Shown here: positions 9,749 through 21,005 of the stretch, one piece after another
Layout: each line of letters opens with the position of its first letter
Position numbering within the stretch: position 1 is the stretch's first letter
NCBI GenBank assembly: GCA_026122225.1
Contig: JANEZZ010002065.1
Location: 806,001-870,000 of the forward strand
DNA: 64,000 nucleotides
Source: Heloderma charlesbogerti
Lineage: Eukaryota > Chordata > Lepidosauria > Squamata > Helodermatidae
Direction: 5' to 3'
Program-made: the position numbers and the translations under genes
The notes under the pieces: model-generated
The model's database searches: none
The model's input: only the letters and a program-made list of their open reading frames with translations
Told to the model about the DNA's origin: nothing

Positions 9749-10137
9749 AACCTGCCTCAGGGAAGCTTATGTCGCCACAAGCTTCTGTGAGGAAGGGCAG
9801 CATTTTAAAATGCAATGAAGTTACATTAAAAATGAATGACAGCTCAAGTGTATTGGGAAGGTCCTCTCAGGCCCAATACCCACATTTCATTTCCACCATT
9901 GCTAATGCAAGAAAGAGGTTTGACAAGATAAGTGGTTTTCTTGTTTCCAGGCAATCCTTCATTTTACTAATATCACAGAGGGGTGATGACAAGAACAAGG
10001 AGGCAGAGTTGTTCTATAAGGTTGCTCTTCAACACTTATTTTTCACATGACTGTGTACCAGATCATATGTAGTTCATTACATCATTATATCTCAGGAAGA
10101 GGAGTTTGGGGTACTGAAAAAAGGCGGTGGTAACTGG
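9749..10137. other. Unassigned sequence
   Basis: A 105-codon frame (9733-10050) covers this stretch but has no recognisable domain, and its start lies inside SINE sequence. No repeat was recognised. Confidence 0.4.
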
Positions 10138-11240
10138 TTTCATGAGGAAGCAATTGGGTCACAGAACTGAATATGTAACAGCATCAGAAGAGATGATAAA
10201 GGGGATGAGATGGGCTTCCTTTGGTAGAGAATTCCATGAAGTGCAACCATGAAGAAAGCCTTTTCCCATGATTCAACCAAACACAACTTGGAAATTGGTG
10301 GGACATGGAAGAGAGTCTCCATATAAGATCTCAGTGGGATGGTAGGCTCACATGGCAGAAGATGGTCCCTGAGATATCCTGATCCCAAACCATGTATGGC
10401 TTTAGTCATAACCAGCTCTTTGAACTGATCCCAGAAACTGACTGAAAAACATTAAATTCTTTATATTAAAGGAGTCACAAGCTCCTCATAGTCAGCTCCA
10501 GTCAAGAGACTACCTACAACTAGGGATGTCACGGGAGTCCAAGAGGGGACTGGAGTCTGGTGGACTCCCCCCTACTTGGACCCTGCTTGCCAAACCACCA
10601 CCACTTACTGGACCTGTTCACCAGGTGCTCGCATAGTCTGCAAGCACCCAGCAGCCGCCGGTCCTTAGCAAGCTACCATTATTGGGTTCTCCATAAATGT
10701 AATGTTGCATAAATAATGGACGCAAAGGGGTCATTCAGGCAACATTACTTTTCTGGAGAAACCTGAACCGCCATTTTTACACAAAATTGCAGCTTGCTAA
10801 GGGGATGGGCGGCCCCGCAGCATTTGCTAGGTGCTCACCAAGCCATCCAGGCGCTCATGCAGGCAGAGGTGGCTCAGTGCATGCCTGGCAACCACAGACA
10901 GAAGTGAGTCCATCCATCCCTAGCTACAACATTCTGGATAATTACATTGCAATATAATTAAAGCATGTGTCATCATGGTTTCTCAAGAAACAGGTGAAGC
11001 GTGTGCACTAGTCTAGATTGGGCAAAGGCACTCCTGGCCATAGACGCCCAAAGGGAAAATCCCAGACTGTGTGAACCCATGACTGTACCACCATTAACAA
11101 TACAATATATTTGTTTGTATAATCCATTTCTTAATGCAGGGCTGGGATCACATGGAGAAACTTTAACTATGTGAACCAGACCGAAAGGGTAAATAGTCTG
11201 GCCACTAGAATATCTTGGAAATAAATATCCTTTCAAATTA
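10138..11240 (-). mobile_element. Old interspersed repeat carrying a MITE
   Basis: The words GAGATATCCTGATCCCAAAC, GCTTTAGTCATAACCAGC and TTGAACTGATCCCAGAAAC precede the MITE. TACAACATTCTGG, ACATTGCAATATAATTA and GGGCAAAGGCACTCCTGGCC follow it. In the same order they match a common reptile interspersed repeat that I recognise but cannot name with certainty. The MITE at 10521-10922 lies inside. The copy has internal deletions. Confidence 0.5.
10521..10922. mobile_element. hAT-like palindromic MITE (TAGGGATG ends)
   Basis: The ends are TAGGGATG and CATCCCTA. The flanks CCTACAAC (10513-10520) and GCTACAAC (10923-10930) match at 7 of 8 positions, as an aged 8-bp duplication would. The 402-bp body is layered hairpins: a GGAGTC...GACTCC pair near 10535-10580, TTAGCAAGCT near 10666 with AGCTTGCTAA near 10791, and TAATGTTGC near 10700 with GCAACATTA near 10739. 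There is no transposase frame. It shares its termini, but not its body, with the GC-rich MITEs. Confidence 0.8.
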
Positions 11241-11806
11241 TTTGCATGACCTCAGATCCAACTAATTTTATTCTATACACATAAAGGGTTTTTACTACAT
11301 GCAATTCTGGAGCTTGTTCACATTATTCAGAACTCAGAAGCATAATAACTAATTCAGAATAAATTTCATGAGCATTTTCTCATTATACTCAAGAGAGAAT
11401 GAAAGCCTCAAAAGCTCCTAAAGAACTGAAAATGCAAAGGATTGTTACTCCTTTGCTAATGGCTAAGTGATGAAGTATACCTCATCTACAAGGAGAAGAA
11501 AAACAGATCTTTAGCATTTAGTAGACCCTTAAGAGGGATTTTAAAGAGAAGGATTTTATGAGTGGTGAGGAAATGGTCTGCTTTACATCAGCTCTTCTGA
11601 TGCAAATGCACTGGCAAAGATTGATTTAAGACCATCCACGTTGGATGTTCTGAATGCAAGAAAAAAATAAATAGGATCTCACTATCACCTCTTTCTGTAC
11701 TTCCAAGTTTTATATTTAACTAGTAAAATGTTTGTCATTATGGAGGATAGAGAGTACCTATATATTTTAGGGGTACCTGTAAAGAGCATAATATGATACA
11801 TTGCAT
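11241..11806. other. Unassigned sequence
   Basis: No gene or clear repeat was recognised. Confidence 0.5.
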
Positions 11807-11935
11807 CCCAGGAGTCTCCAACCTTTTGCGGTTCATGGGCACATTTGGAATTTTGAAAAACTGTAACGGGTACCAGCATTGTGACAAAATGGCTGCTGGG
11901 GTTGGTACACAGTCACAAAATGTTGGGAGTGCTCC
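11807..11935. mobile_element. Possible hAT MITE fragment (CAGGAGTCTCCAAC end)
   Basis: CAGGAGTCTCCAACCTTTTG at about 11810 resembles the start of short hAT-derived repeats with CAGGGGTCTCCAAC ends. The opposite end and a target duplication were not found. Confidence 0.3.
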
Positions 11936-11994
11936 CCACTTTCTGTGTGTCTATGTGCAGGTCCTTTCAGTGTGACAGTATGTATGCACACACT

Positions 11995-12028
11995 CTTTCT
12001 TTCTTTCTCTCTTTCTCTCTTTCTCTTA
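11995..12028. repeat. Pyrimidine (CTTT/CT) microsatellite
   Basis: A run of TTTC and TCTC units lies on the plus strand, next to a wider CT-rich stretch up to about 12120. Confidence 0.8.
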
Positions 12029-12159
12029 CCTCCCATTGCTTGTTCCTATACTCTCTCACACAGACTGCTTTCTCCCCCCCACCCCCTAGCTGCTTTCACC
12101 CACAGGCTCCTCCAGTTCTCACTGCTGCCAGAGGATTGCCTGACAACTGCTGCAACATC

Positions 12160-12315
12160 TTCTGAGATCTTGCAATCAGTGGACACCTGGCCAGGCCTGC
12201 AATACTTTGCTCTGAGGATGGATTCCTCCTCAGAGTGAAGTATTTGGCCTAGCCAACTCTCCAGAGAGCCCATGCAGCTAATCTCTCACTCTGAGGACGT
12301 CCTTAGAGTGCGAGA
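12160..12315. repeat. Two adjacent hairpins
   Basis: The first hairpin pairs AATACTTTGCTCTGAGGA (12200-12217) with CCTCAGAGTGAAGTATT near 12226-12244. The second pairs CTCACTCTGAGGAC with GTCCTTAGAGTGCGAG (about 12284-12313). Consecutive hairpins are the style of the palindromic MITEs elsewhere in the window, but outer ends and a target duplication were not located. Confidence 0.5.
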
Positions 12316-13035
12316 TCAGGCAGGTGGCTACTACGGGAAGCCCCAGTGGCTGCACTTCCATGGCATCATTTGCCAGGCATGAGCATGGGTCTGGTGAGGC
12401 AGCAACTTCAGGAAAGCCCTCCTGGCAGGGGGGCATCTACTATTCACCACCCCTCCTGATCTGACACCCGAAGAAGGGAATTCACCCTGCCTCATGGAAG
12501 GGCCAGCCCTGCTGTAAAGGATCCATCCTTGGGCAATAAAATGCTGTTAGGAAGGAGCTGCATTCACAGTAGTTAACAAAACAGTAGTTTGGTTTAAATA
12601 AAAGCGTTAATTGACCTACATCGAAAGACTTGTTGTTGTTTTTATCTCTCCTCTGCTAAGAAAGAAATCTAGGCAAAAATCCTCATGAAGGGAATGTTCT
12701 TTTGGAGCCAAATGAGACCGTGATGTTGCAAGTTGGGGGTGGTGGAAGAAAACACAAATGAATACACTTGGCACATTCTATTCCATGGCAGATAGTTTTG
12801 CAAATCCCAGTCTGTGAAAACTTGGCATCTAGATTAGTTTCTCTGGAATAGAACTAATATTCTGGAAAAGATCCTGGACAAATGAAATTTGCATATCTAT
12901 GAAACGTATGAGAAAGGATCTTAAATACCCTAATTGTTCAGCCATTACTCAGAATCTCAAAGAAAAACTAAACATTCCTGTAATCATGCATAGCTAAGTT
13001 ATGCATGATTGTTTTCCCTCCTTTCCTGCAAGTGC
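12316..13035. other. Unassigned sequence
   Basis: No gene or clear repeat was seen. Confidence 0.5.
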
Positions 13036-13240
13036 ACTCAGCCTCAATCTGGATTGGGGCCATGGTGCTCCGGGAGAAGAGGGGTTAAGCTTTCTCCCCA
13101 CTCCATTTTCATCCCAAAATTCCACACAGTCTATGGCAGAAAGTCTTTGAATGAAGACACATTGGAAAGTGTTCCAATGAAGACTTTTTTCCTGTTTTTA
13201 ACCACCACCACCACCACCCTGAGGTCTACTTAGAAGTAAA
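13036..13240. mobile_element. Palindromic MITE, copy 2 (partial)
   Basis: The string AATCTGGATTGGGGCCATGG, then GGGGTTAAGCTTTCTCCCC and TTTTCATCCCAAAATTCCAC, matches the left half of the element at 5338-5571. The right end is replaced by a CAC/ACC repeat and a diverged segment. Confidence 0.5.
13199..13220. repeat. (ACC)n microsatellite
   Basis: About seven ACC units sit in the tail of the preceding MITE copy. Confidence 0.85.
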
Positions 13241-13263
13241 TTCCTGCAGAATGTGCAAGTAAG

Positions 13264-13598
13264 TAGAGATGGGGGAGAAATTTGTTCAGTTCACATTTTC
13301 ACACTTTCCAACCACTGCGCAAACCAAAACTCACTTATCCTTCAAAACCCACACTTCTCTGAATTTTGCAGTAGAGATCTCCATTCAAAAAAGTTGTACA
13401 AAGACTCATATGTTAGGGGAAATAACTTTCAAAAATACATCAGGAAAATTGCCTGCAAATGTGTATATTAGGCAAAATGAATACTAAAATGCATGTATTA
13501 GGAGAAATATGCACAAAGAAAGTTTGAGAAGAACCAAACTTAAGAATGGAGAAATGAGAAACTGAGAGAAACCAAATGGACAGATTCATATGTCCCTA
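13264..13598. mobile_element. hAT-like MITE (TAGAGATG ... TGTCCCTA)
   Basis: It starts TAGAGATGGGGGAGAAATTT and ends CATATGTCCCTA. The flanks CAAGTAAG (13256-13263) and CATGCAAG (13599-13606) match at 6 of 8 positions. The interior is A-rich with repeated AAATGTGTATTAGG-like units. The 59972-60393 element has the same kind of start (GAGAAATTTGTT). It has no transposase. It is an older copy than the MITE at 432-1136, judged by the decayed duplication. Confidence 0.65.
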
Positions 13599-14519
13599 CA
13601 TGCAAGGTCTGAAAGGACAAATAGATCAGAGCCACACACATAAAGGGACAGAAAGAAAAATATATATTTTATGACTGCATAGGCAGAAACAAAGGAAAAC
13701 AAAATGTCAAAACTACAAATTTCGTTAGAAGCACTAACATTAGCAAAAACAATACTTTCCTGAAACAAATAAAAATTAAATGATTTCATCCTGTGATATT
13801 GCAGAAGGGGAAATTAACTATATAATTTTATGGTGCCAAAACAGTAAAACATCAATATGAGACTGTTTGGTTTTATAACATTCATATAATATTTTATTAT
13901 AAGATGCCATGTCTGATGAAGTCAATATTGCAACATGATTTTTGCTTTCAGTTTTGTGCAACTCAAAATAAGGGTTCACCTTAACCCAGGCAAAAGTCTG
14001 TTTGGATGGATATGTGTTTGTTTTTTACCTTACCCATGGTTTGAAATTAGAAGGCTAAAAGAGACGGTTCTGTCAGCAGAACCAGAAATGGGGCAATTCT
14101 CCCTCTCCTCCCCACACACCTTCAGCATCTGCTTCAGAGGACTGGGAAACCTTCAGAATCAGATTTTTGGGTGGCATGGAAATCTGCAGCAGGGAGGTGA
14201 GAGGGATAAAATCCCTTCACATTAGCAGACTTCTGCTAGTGTGACATTGGATTTAACCTAATAGAATCACAACTTGCAGTTTCAGTGCCAGTTGGAAGGA
14301 GGCACATGGAAAACACCAGAATGGGGAAGACAGGTTTACCCAAGCTATCTTCTCATCAGCAAAAACTACCCCTTGGACCCTCATGACCTGATTGACTTCA
14401 ACACTCACCATCTTAGGGCTGATGATGCTGACAACACCTGCCCCTTTTCATGGAGCTGATCCACTATGAACAAAGGGTGATGCCTTATGCCATCAGCCTA
14501 TTGGTCCTTTGATGGCCAT
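13599..14519. other. Unassigned sequence
   Basis: No gene or clear repeat was recognised. Open frames up to 96 codons have no family motif. Confidence 0.45.
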
Positions 14520-15644
14520 ACCATCTACACTGACTAGGAGTGGGTCTCCAGGATTTGTTTCCCAGCCGCTCACTTGTGAGGTGCCACAGGGTTCCATCCT
14601 CTCTCCGATGCTATTTAACATCTATGTGAAGCCACTGGGGGCTATCTCAGGAGGTTTGGGATGCGATGTCATCAATATGCGTATGACATGCAGCTCTGCC
14701 TCTCGTTCAAATCTTCACCAAGGTTGGCCATAGAATCCCTGTCCAAATGTCTGGAGACAGTGAGTGGCTGGATGGGGAGGAATAAGCTGAACCCTGACAA
14801 GACCAAGGTACTTTCGGTGGGAGACAAGAGGAGGTTGGGGGATGTTGACCTGGTGTTGAATGGGGTACAGCTACCCTTGAAAGACCAGGTCTGCAGCCTG
14901 GGGGTCATTTTGGACTCCCAGCTGTCCATGGAGGCTCAGGCGTCAGCTGTGAGCCGGACAGCGCTGTATCAACTCCACCTGATACGGCGGCTGCACCCCT
15001 TCCTTCCCGACCATCTGCTCCCATCGGTAGTACATGCCCTGGTCTCCTCTCGTTTAGACTACTGTAATGCATTCTACGTGGGGTTACCCTTGAAGACAGT
15101 TCGAAAGCTGCATCTGGTACAGAACGCAGAGGCTCGCCTGATTAAAGGAAGCTGCCGGCAAGATCACATCACTCCAGTGCTGAAGGAGTTGCACTGGTTA
15201 CCAGTTTTCTGGGCCAAATTCAAGGTGCTGGTTTTGACCTTTAAAACCCTATATGGTTCTGGCCCAGCCTATCTCAAGGAGCAGCTCCAGCAACACCAGA
15301 CAGGCCACTTAAGAAGATCAGCCTCAGATGGCCTTCTCTCTCTCCCATCAGCCAGGACAGCTAGACTGGTAAGGACAAGGGAGAAGGCCTTCTCTGTGGT
15401 AGCCCCCACTCTGTGGAACTCCCTCCCTAGGGAACTCTGCCATGCCCCCTCTTTAATGATCTTCCACTACGCATTAAAAACGTGGTTGTTCAGGCAGGCA
15501 TTTGGGGTGGGTTAGGGTATTTTTAGAAATATGTTTTTAATGTAGAATTGTATTGTTTTAAACTGTTGCTATTATTGTACATTGCCCAGAGTGGCTGGGT
15601 GACCAGCCAGATGGGTGATTAAATAAATAAATAAATACCTGGTG
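14520..15644 (+). mobile_element. L2-clade LINE, 5'-truncated, with 3' end
   Basis: This holds the second half of an L2-type ORF2, a short 3' UTR (TTGCCCAGAGTGGCTGGGTG) and a (TAAA)n tail at 15618-15638. The window start carries the same 3' end inverted. The 5' side begins within the RT palm. No target duplication was recognised. Confidence 0.88.
14661..15515 (+). pseudogene. L2 ORF2 C-terminal fragment
   Basis: A 284-codon open frame covers the end of the RT and the C-terminal domain of an L2-type LINE protein. Residues 6-9 read YAYD where the RT catalytic box should be YADD, so one metal-binding aspartate is lost. Further recognisable words are NKLNPDKTKVL (54-64), LVSSRLDYCNAFYVGLPLKT, LHWLPVFWAKFKVLVLTFKT and the terminal PTLWNSLPREL and TWLFRQAFG. 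Motif B (VPQGSILSPMLFN) is in another frame at about 14580-14625, so a frameshift lies between. It is non-functional. Confidence 0.88.
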
Positions 15645-18055
15645 ATGTTACAGATTGAACCTGGGACCATCTGTCAGAAATCTGCAATGATCTTCTGCAA
15701 ATCACCCAGAGACCTGCCAGTAAATCCCAATCTATCTTTTGCCCATCCCTGATTTAACCAAACAAGCATTATTTAGTTCATACAACTTTTGAATAATTCC
15801 ACATCCAATATTTGTCCTAATATAGGAGTTTCTCTACATGAGGCATTTACTGCGCGCTAGTGATTCCTTACTCACGGTTCTTTAAATGACGTCATGATCC
15901 TCCAGCTTTGCTTCTTTTTTTTCAGAGCACTTTCCCGGGTTTTTTTTAGAATGGGAAAAATTGGATATTATTTCTGAAAGCACTGTTTGTACTGGTGTAT
16001 TTGTGCTGTAGCACAGCTCCACCTAGAGGTTATGTAGCATTAAAGCAGGAAAGAAAAAGCTCTCTTTGTAGAGTTCAGGTCTCAATTCTGCGACAAAACC
16101 GAAATTAGATACAGCGATTAACGGCCTTGTATAGAAAAGCTCTAGTACTCTAATAGTAACAGCCAGTTTAATTTCTAATCCTGTCCTATATGTTTATTGT
16201 ACAAAAGTTGCCCAATGGTACAATAAAACTATTTTCAGAACACTTTCCTGGATGTACCTCCCTATTCTTGTAATTTCACCCAATTTAAGGTTGGTAAAAT
16301 TCTCATCACCACATGGATAAAGATAAACAGCTCCCCAGTCTGTTAATAAATAAATGGCCAGTTCTATTCACCATGGGAAGTGACAAAAAGTGAGTGGTGG
16401 GGTAAGTGTGAGCCAAGTTGCAGGTTGGTTGTGTGCTGAATACAGCACAATTGTAGTCATCCTAGCACACCTGTTTCTCATGAGAACTGGCCATTTTTCT
16501 TCACAATATAATCCAATTAGAAGGTAATCGCTAAACCTCAAGGTTGTTCTAACATGAATTGAAGTATTGCACAAAAGTTATAATAAAAAAAAAACAGAGA
16601 TAAGGCACACTGCAACTTCACATCATTCTTGATCATACTGTTGCTGTAATATATCTGCACACAACAGCAAGCAAGGTGTTAATAGTACACTTTATAATAT
16701 TCTCTCTGAAAATAAATTGAAAGAAAAATCTATAAATCTATGATAACGTGTGCTAATGTCCTTACGTCTGCTTCCTCCATTCTAAAAGGCAAACAGAACC
16801 AAGTTATGAAATTGACTTTGTATTCTAGTAACGTAACCACAACATTGTTTGTGAGATTTACCCAGATGGATAACAAATATGAGGAATAAGCAAGGAAATG
16901 CAGACACAGGAAAGGGGAATGGGGCAGAACAATACTCAGCCTTCAAGTATTAGGAGGCACAACATTTCCTGTACATGAAAGCTTGTGATGCACTGGGAGT
17001 GGTTTTGTAGGCTAGGTTTGAAGGGTTTCGGGTTTTGTGAACATCTTTGGGAGGACCAAAAAGCACGAGTGTGCGCATGCACACACACATACACCTACAC
17101 ATATCCTTTGTGACAATGTGGGGAGAACTGCTTTGAAGGGTGTCAGAAGTATTCATCCATGCTGACTGAGGGCAATGTGTCCTCAAGTTGCTTCATTGGC
17201 CCACAGTGAGTTTTGTTGACACGTAGCCAGATCTGATTGGCTATTTTACAAATATCCGATTGATGGCTGTTGCCCATAGGATTATACCAGGAAGAGGAGA
17301 ACTTGCGGAAAAGACACTGAAGTGCTAGTGGAGAGGGAAAATAACAGTAGCAAATGGACTTGGAAAAAAGGTGAACTCTCACTAATTAAGAGGGTTTGGA
17401 TAAATATTCCTTCCCCAAAAATATGGTCTATTTTCAGTCCCAAAATTGAAGTGGATAAACAGCCCTGGGTGTTTATTCTTACCACAAAAGCAGTACTAAC
17501 TGTACTAGGAATATAGTCCTGGTACCACTATATCCAACCCCCACAGGGTGGGAGGAATTATGGGCTGCTGTGCTCATGATAATCTTTCTATACTGGTGGA
17601 CCACCTATTCACACAGTAGTTAAGTATATATGCTCTCCAGCACTGGACAGAGCGAAAAACAAACAGGCCAAAACAGGGATCCAATCTACACGGCCAATTT
17701 AATCCAGAAGGAAAGTACATCAGAGTCATTTGTGACAGATTATGTTGTTGCCAATGCACAGCCAACCAACAGCTTCCCCCTTGAAAAGCCACATTCTCAG
17801 AAAGTCCTTTTAGTTTGTATTTTTTACTTGAAGTGGCTCCCAGGCAGTTCCACTGCAGTGTGCCCCGTCCCCCAACATTAAATCCTGGGCATGCCTTTGT
17901 GATGTGGCTGTGACCTGTCAGTGATGTGGTCAAGGGGTGGGGCTACCCCTTCCCCCCACCTTCATTCTTTTTCCCCGTTGGCAGTAAGGTGCACAGTGTG
18001 CAGACTATGTTTCCCATTCAGAACACCGCAATTGCACATTTTAGAGGAGTAAGGA
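15645..18055. other. Long stretch without recognised features
   Basis: No gene, RNA gene or confident repeat was seen. Short CpG-containing sequence near 15850-15900 (TTTACTGCGCGCTAGTG, ATGACGTCATGA) may belong to a MITE, but termini were not found. Confidence 0.45.
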
Positions 18056-18059
18056 TAGC

Positions 18060-18252
18060 ATAGTAGTTGTTATCACCAGTCAGAGTAAGTAGCCTGCCTT
18101 TCCCATTCATGAAAGCACTACAGTGAGGTTTCAGAACTGTGCAGTTGTTGCTTTCTCCAGTCAGATTAACTAGCTGCCTTTCCATTCATAAAAGCTCTAC
18201 AGTGCTGTTTCTAGCCTTCACAACTGCACAGTAGTAGCTTTCGCAACTCACA
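18060..18252. repeat. Diverged tandem repeat, about 80-bp unit
   Basis: Two units and a partial third share GTTGTT, CCAGTCAGA, CTGCCTTTCC, CATTCAT, AAAGC, CTACAGTG and CTGCACAGTA-like words in the same order. They differ by many substitutions and small indels, so the array is old. Confidence 0.65.
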
Positions 18253-18564
18253 GTATGTAACCTTATTTCAGAGCACAGTAGCAGGGGGGCACCTGGATGG
18301 GGGCACGAAACAAGCCTCTCTCATTCACTGAGTAACACCTCTTATCAAGGGGGACAGGCAGCTCATTGTGGGGAGGATACCCACTGTGCTTGCTTTCAGC
18401 ACTTCCTGTCCTCCACCAATCAGCTTCCAGTCAGATAAGTTCAAATATGATCCTGGTATGAGATTGAGCGACATCATACATGCCCAGCAACAGAAAATGG
18501 GGGAGGGGGAAGGTTCATGGTATATAAAGTTTCAGCCATGGAAAGGGAATGCGGACAGAGTCAG

Positions 18565-18735
18565 GCTATGATCCTCTGCATTCTTCCCAGTGAGTAGGTC
18601 CCACTGAATACAATGGGACTTACTCCCAAGTAAAAAGGCACAGGATGACACTTCATGGCTGCAAAACTCGGGAACACAGCCTCTCTTGAACGGCGTGAAT
18701 TTACTTCTGAGTAGACACGCACATAGAACTGAGCC
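18565..18735. repeat. Short palindromic dispersed repeat pieces
   Basis: CCACTGAATACAATGGGACT, TACTCCCAAGTAAAAAGGC and then GAATTTACTTCTGAGTAGAC match halves of the short repeat family seen at 1395-1452, 20225-20310 and 32182-32257. It is probably a pair of broken MITE copies. Confidence 0.5.
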
Positions 18736-19053
18736 ACATGGAACTAACGTGAGGCAGGGGACTCCTGGTGCTCCCTTCTCCTTCTGCTCCCTATATTGTT
18801 TACTTTTCAGCAGATCGCAGTAACACTACTGCGAAATACCGCTACTGAAAGCTCCCATTACTGGCTGCTCCCTCACCTTCCCATCTGTGTATTCTTTAAT
18901 GTGCATGACATATTGTAAATAGCTAGCCTGGGGACAGACGGCCTGCATGGAGGGAAAGGGCTGGAGTTGCCTCCTTCTGCTAGCCTCTGCTTCCCCAGCC
19001 TCGAATTCTTGTTTCTGCAGGAAACTCCTGCAGGAAACTCCCCTCCTCCTTCA

Positions 19054-19054
19054 A

Positions 19055-19087
<33 letters not shown>

Positions 19088-19090
19088 AAG
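19054..19090. repeat. (AC)n(AG)n microsatellite
   Basis: A compound dinucleotide repeat of ACACAC followed by AGAGAG. Confidence 0.9.
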
Positions 19091-19667
19091 AAGGGGGAAG
19101 CATGGACAGGAGTGGGGAACATGCCTCTCTCCTTCACTAAGCAGGCTTGATGGCATTCAGTTCTACCCAGCCCACCCAGAATGAGAAGGGCTTTCATGCA
19201 ACCCATGAAAACAGTTTTTTGGGTGCTGTATACTATGCTTTTCCTGTTCCATCTGTCAGGGGCACTTGAAAGGGATTTCAAGCAAATCTGGATATAACCA
19301 GAAAGTGCTTCTCATTCTGTTGCCCCAAGGTGTGTTCGTTTGGTATGTTGAAAGGGTGGGGGGAGAACTAAAACATTTTAAGAAATGATTAGGATTATCA
19401 TAAGGAGGTAGATTTGATAATGTTGCAGTGGCGCAGTTGCCACTGAACCTTGGGAAGAAATTCTGTTCCTTCAGCTCAGCAGGAGAGCCCCCAGACGCTG
19501 CAGAAGCATTGCTTTAAGAAACTTCCCCAGCAGCATCGCTGAGCAAGAAGTCACTCATTTGCTGAGAACAGAGGCTCCACCTCCACTGCTTTTGTTTTGT
19601 GTTCCTGCTCAGTCTCAGTTGCACTGCTGCTAACACAGAACTCAGCAACAGCACAGGCTTTGCATGG

Positions 19668-19872
19668 ATAAGTCCTCTTCTACATAAGGGGAATTAGAAG
19701 TCCTCTTCTACATAAGTCCTCTTCTACATAATAATAATAAGTCCTCTTCTACATAAGGACTTCTACATAAGTCCTCTTCTACATTAGAAGTCCTCTTCTA
19801 CATAAGGGGAATTAGAAGTTCTCTTCTATATAAGGGGAATTAGAAGTCCTCTTCTACATAAGGGGAATTAGG
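19668..19872. repeat. Minisatellite, 28-bp type with shorter variants
   Basis: The core TCCTCTTCTACATAAG is repeated about seven times. The full unit adds GGGAATTAGAAG. The shorter variants lack this spacer, and one has an ATAATAATA insert. The array looks young because most units are identical in the core. It has no spacer diversity and no palindromic repeat, so it is not a CRISPR array. Confidence 0.9.
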
Positions 19873-20224
19873 AGCTCATGTCCCAGAGCAGGGAACTGAG
19901 CAGCACTGGCTGGAAAATATATAGCCAACACCTCTGCAAAGCTAGTAACAGAAAGGGCAGCCCTGATATCCTTCCCGTCCTCAAAGTGTAGGAGAGGTTT
20001 AATGAAAGAGATCCAGACTTTAATCTTCACCTACCCACACCTTTCCAAACCAGCTGTCCCATTTCCTTGTTGGAATACAGCCAAGCAGAGCCACCTTTCA
20101 AAGGCATCCACCAGGAAATGCATGTGTTGTATCACTCCACCCCATTTTTCTCTTAATAGTGAAAGAATCTCCATTTCCCAGGCATCCTTTCTTCCTATTT
20201 TCTCTTGAAATGCTGCAGTCCGTG

Positions 20225-20312
20225 AGCCAAAGTTTCTGCATGTTTACCCAGAAATAAATCCCACTGAACTCACTGGAACTCATTGCCAGGTAAAAGTGCG
20301 GGTTGTTGCAAG
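20225..20312. repeat. Short palindromic dispersed repeat
   Basis: TGCATGTTTACCCAGAAATA, then ATCCCACTGAACTCA and CAGGTAAAAGTGCGGGTTGT, matches the same short repeat family as 18565-18640 and 32182-32257. Confidence 0.45.
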
Positions 20313-20756
20313 GAGAAACGAATGGGGATTACCCCGATTTTTCACGGAATTGGCTTTGGTCCGGCTGGGACCCACAAATGAGTGCACCGTACCTTTATAA
20401 TCTGCTTCATGGGAACATACTTCCGGGTGCGGTGCAGTGCGGGGAGCGGAGCTGAACATCATCAGACTGGCAGGGGCTGCTCAGCCAATGTGAGAGGCTT
20501 CCCCCTCCCCCATCCAGGCTCCCCTCTGCTACTACTACTACATTATAGTTTCCAACCAGCCCTTTCTACCTCTCCCCCCTTCTCCTTCCCCCTGAAGCTC
20601 CCGTGTTGTGAAGCTGTGACAGATCAAAGCCGCATATTATCAGCTTCCTAATGACAACAAAGAAAACATCAAAGAAACGCAGCATTGACATAGCAATTTC
20701 ACTGAGAAGCCTTTCAGGCAGTTACTCCAGTCAGCCTTTAACCCTCTGAGGTTGGA
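20313..20756. other. CpG-containing unassigned stretch
   Basis: The segment 20310-20470 has more CpG than its surroundings (GGTGCGGTGCAGTGCGGGGA), but no promoter, exon or splice signal could be supported. Confidence 0.35.
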
Positions 20757-21005
20757 GACAGTGCTCCGATCTCGGAAGGGGGAATTGGAGATCTGACACA
20801 CACACCCCACTCTGCCTCCTCATGGTCAGCATGGAAAGAGCTATGCCGGAGGGCCTCCAAGATTGGAAAAGCGACATCAGAGAGGGGAAAGGGGGTGTTC
20901 TGGTGGGTGGAGAGGGAAGGAGACCAGAGAGGCCCGGTTATGAGCTATCCTGAGCTTCCTCTAGCCTTCTTCCCTCCCTCTCTGAAGCAGCACTGCAGGG
21001 CAAGA
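20757..21005. mobile_element. MITE with GGGCACAATCC-type family body, copy 2
   Basis: This shares with 34113-34380 the ordered words CTCGGAAGGGGGAATTGGAG, GTCAGCATGGAAAGAGCTATGCC, TTGGAAAAGCGAC and a GGTGGGTGGAGAGGGAAGGAGACCAGAGAGGCC-like block (quoted only in part). Neither end is clear. Confidence 0.6.

Noticed and set aside
15645..18055. Host exon in the longest feature-poor stretch
   Set aside because: Frames are below 120 codons, without domain motifs or convincing splice-site pairs. A homology search would be needed to find a short exon.
19668..19872. CRISPR-like repeat array
   Set aside because: Units are directly adjacent or separated by the same constant spacer, and the genome is vertebrate. 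This is a minisatellite.
20310..20560. CpG island promoter
   Set aside because: CpG content is modest and there is no exon, core promoter motif or downstream gene that can be supported.
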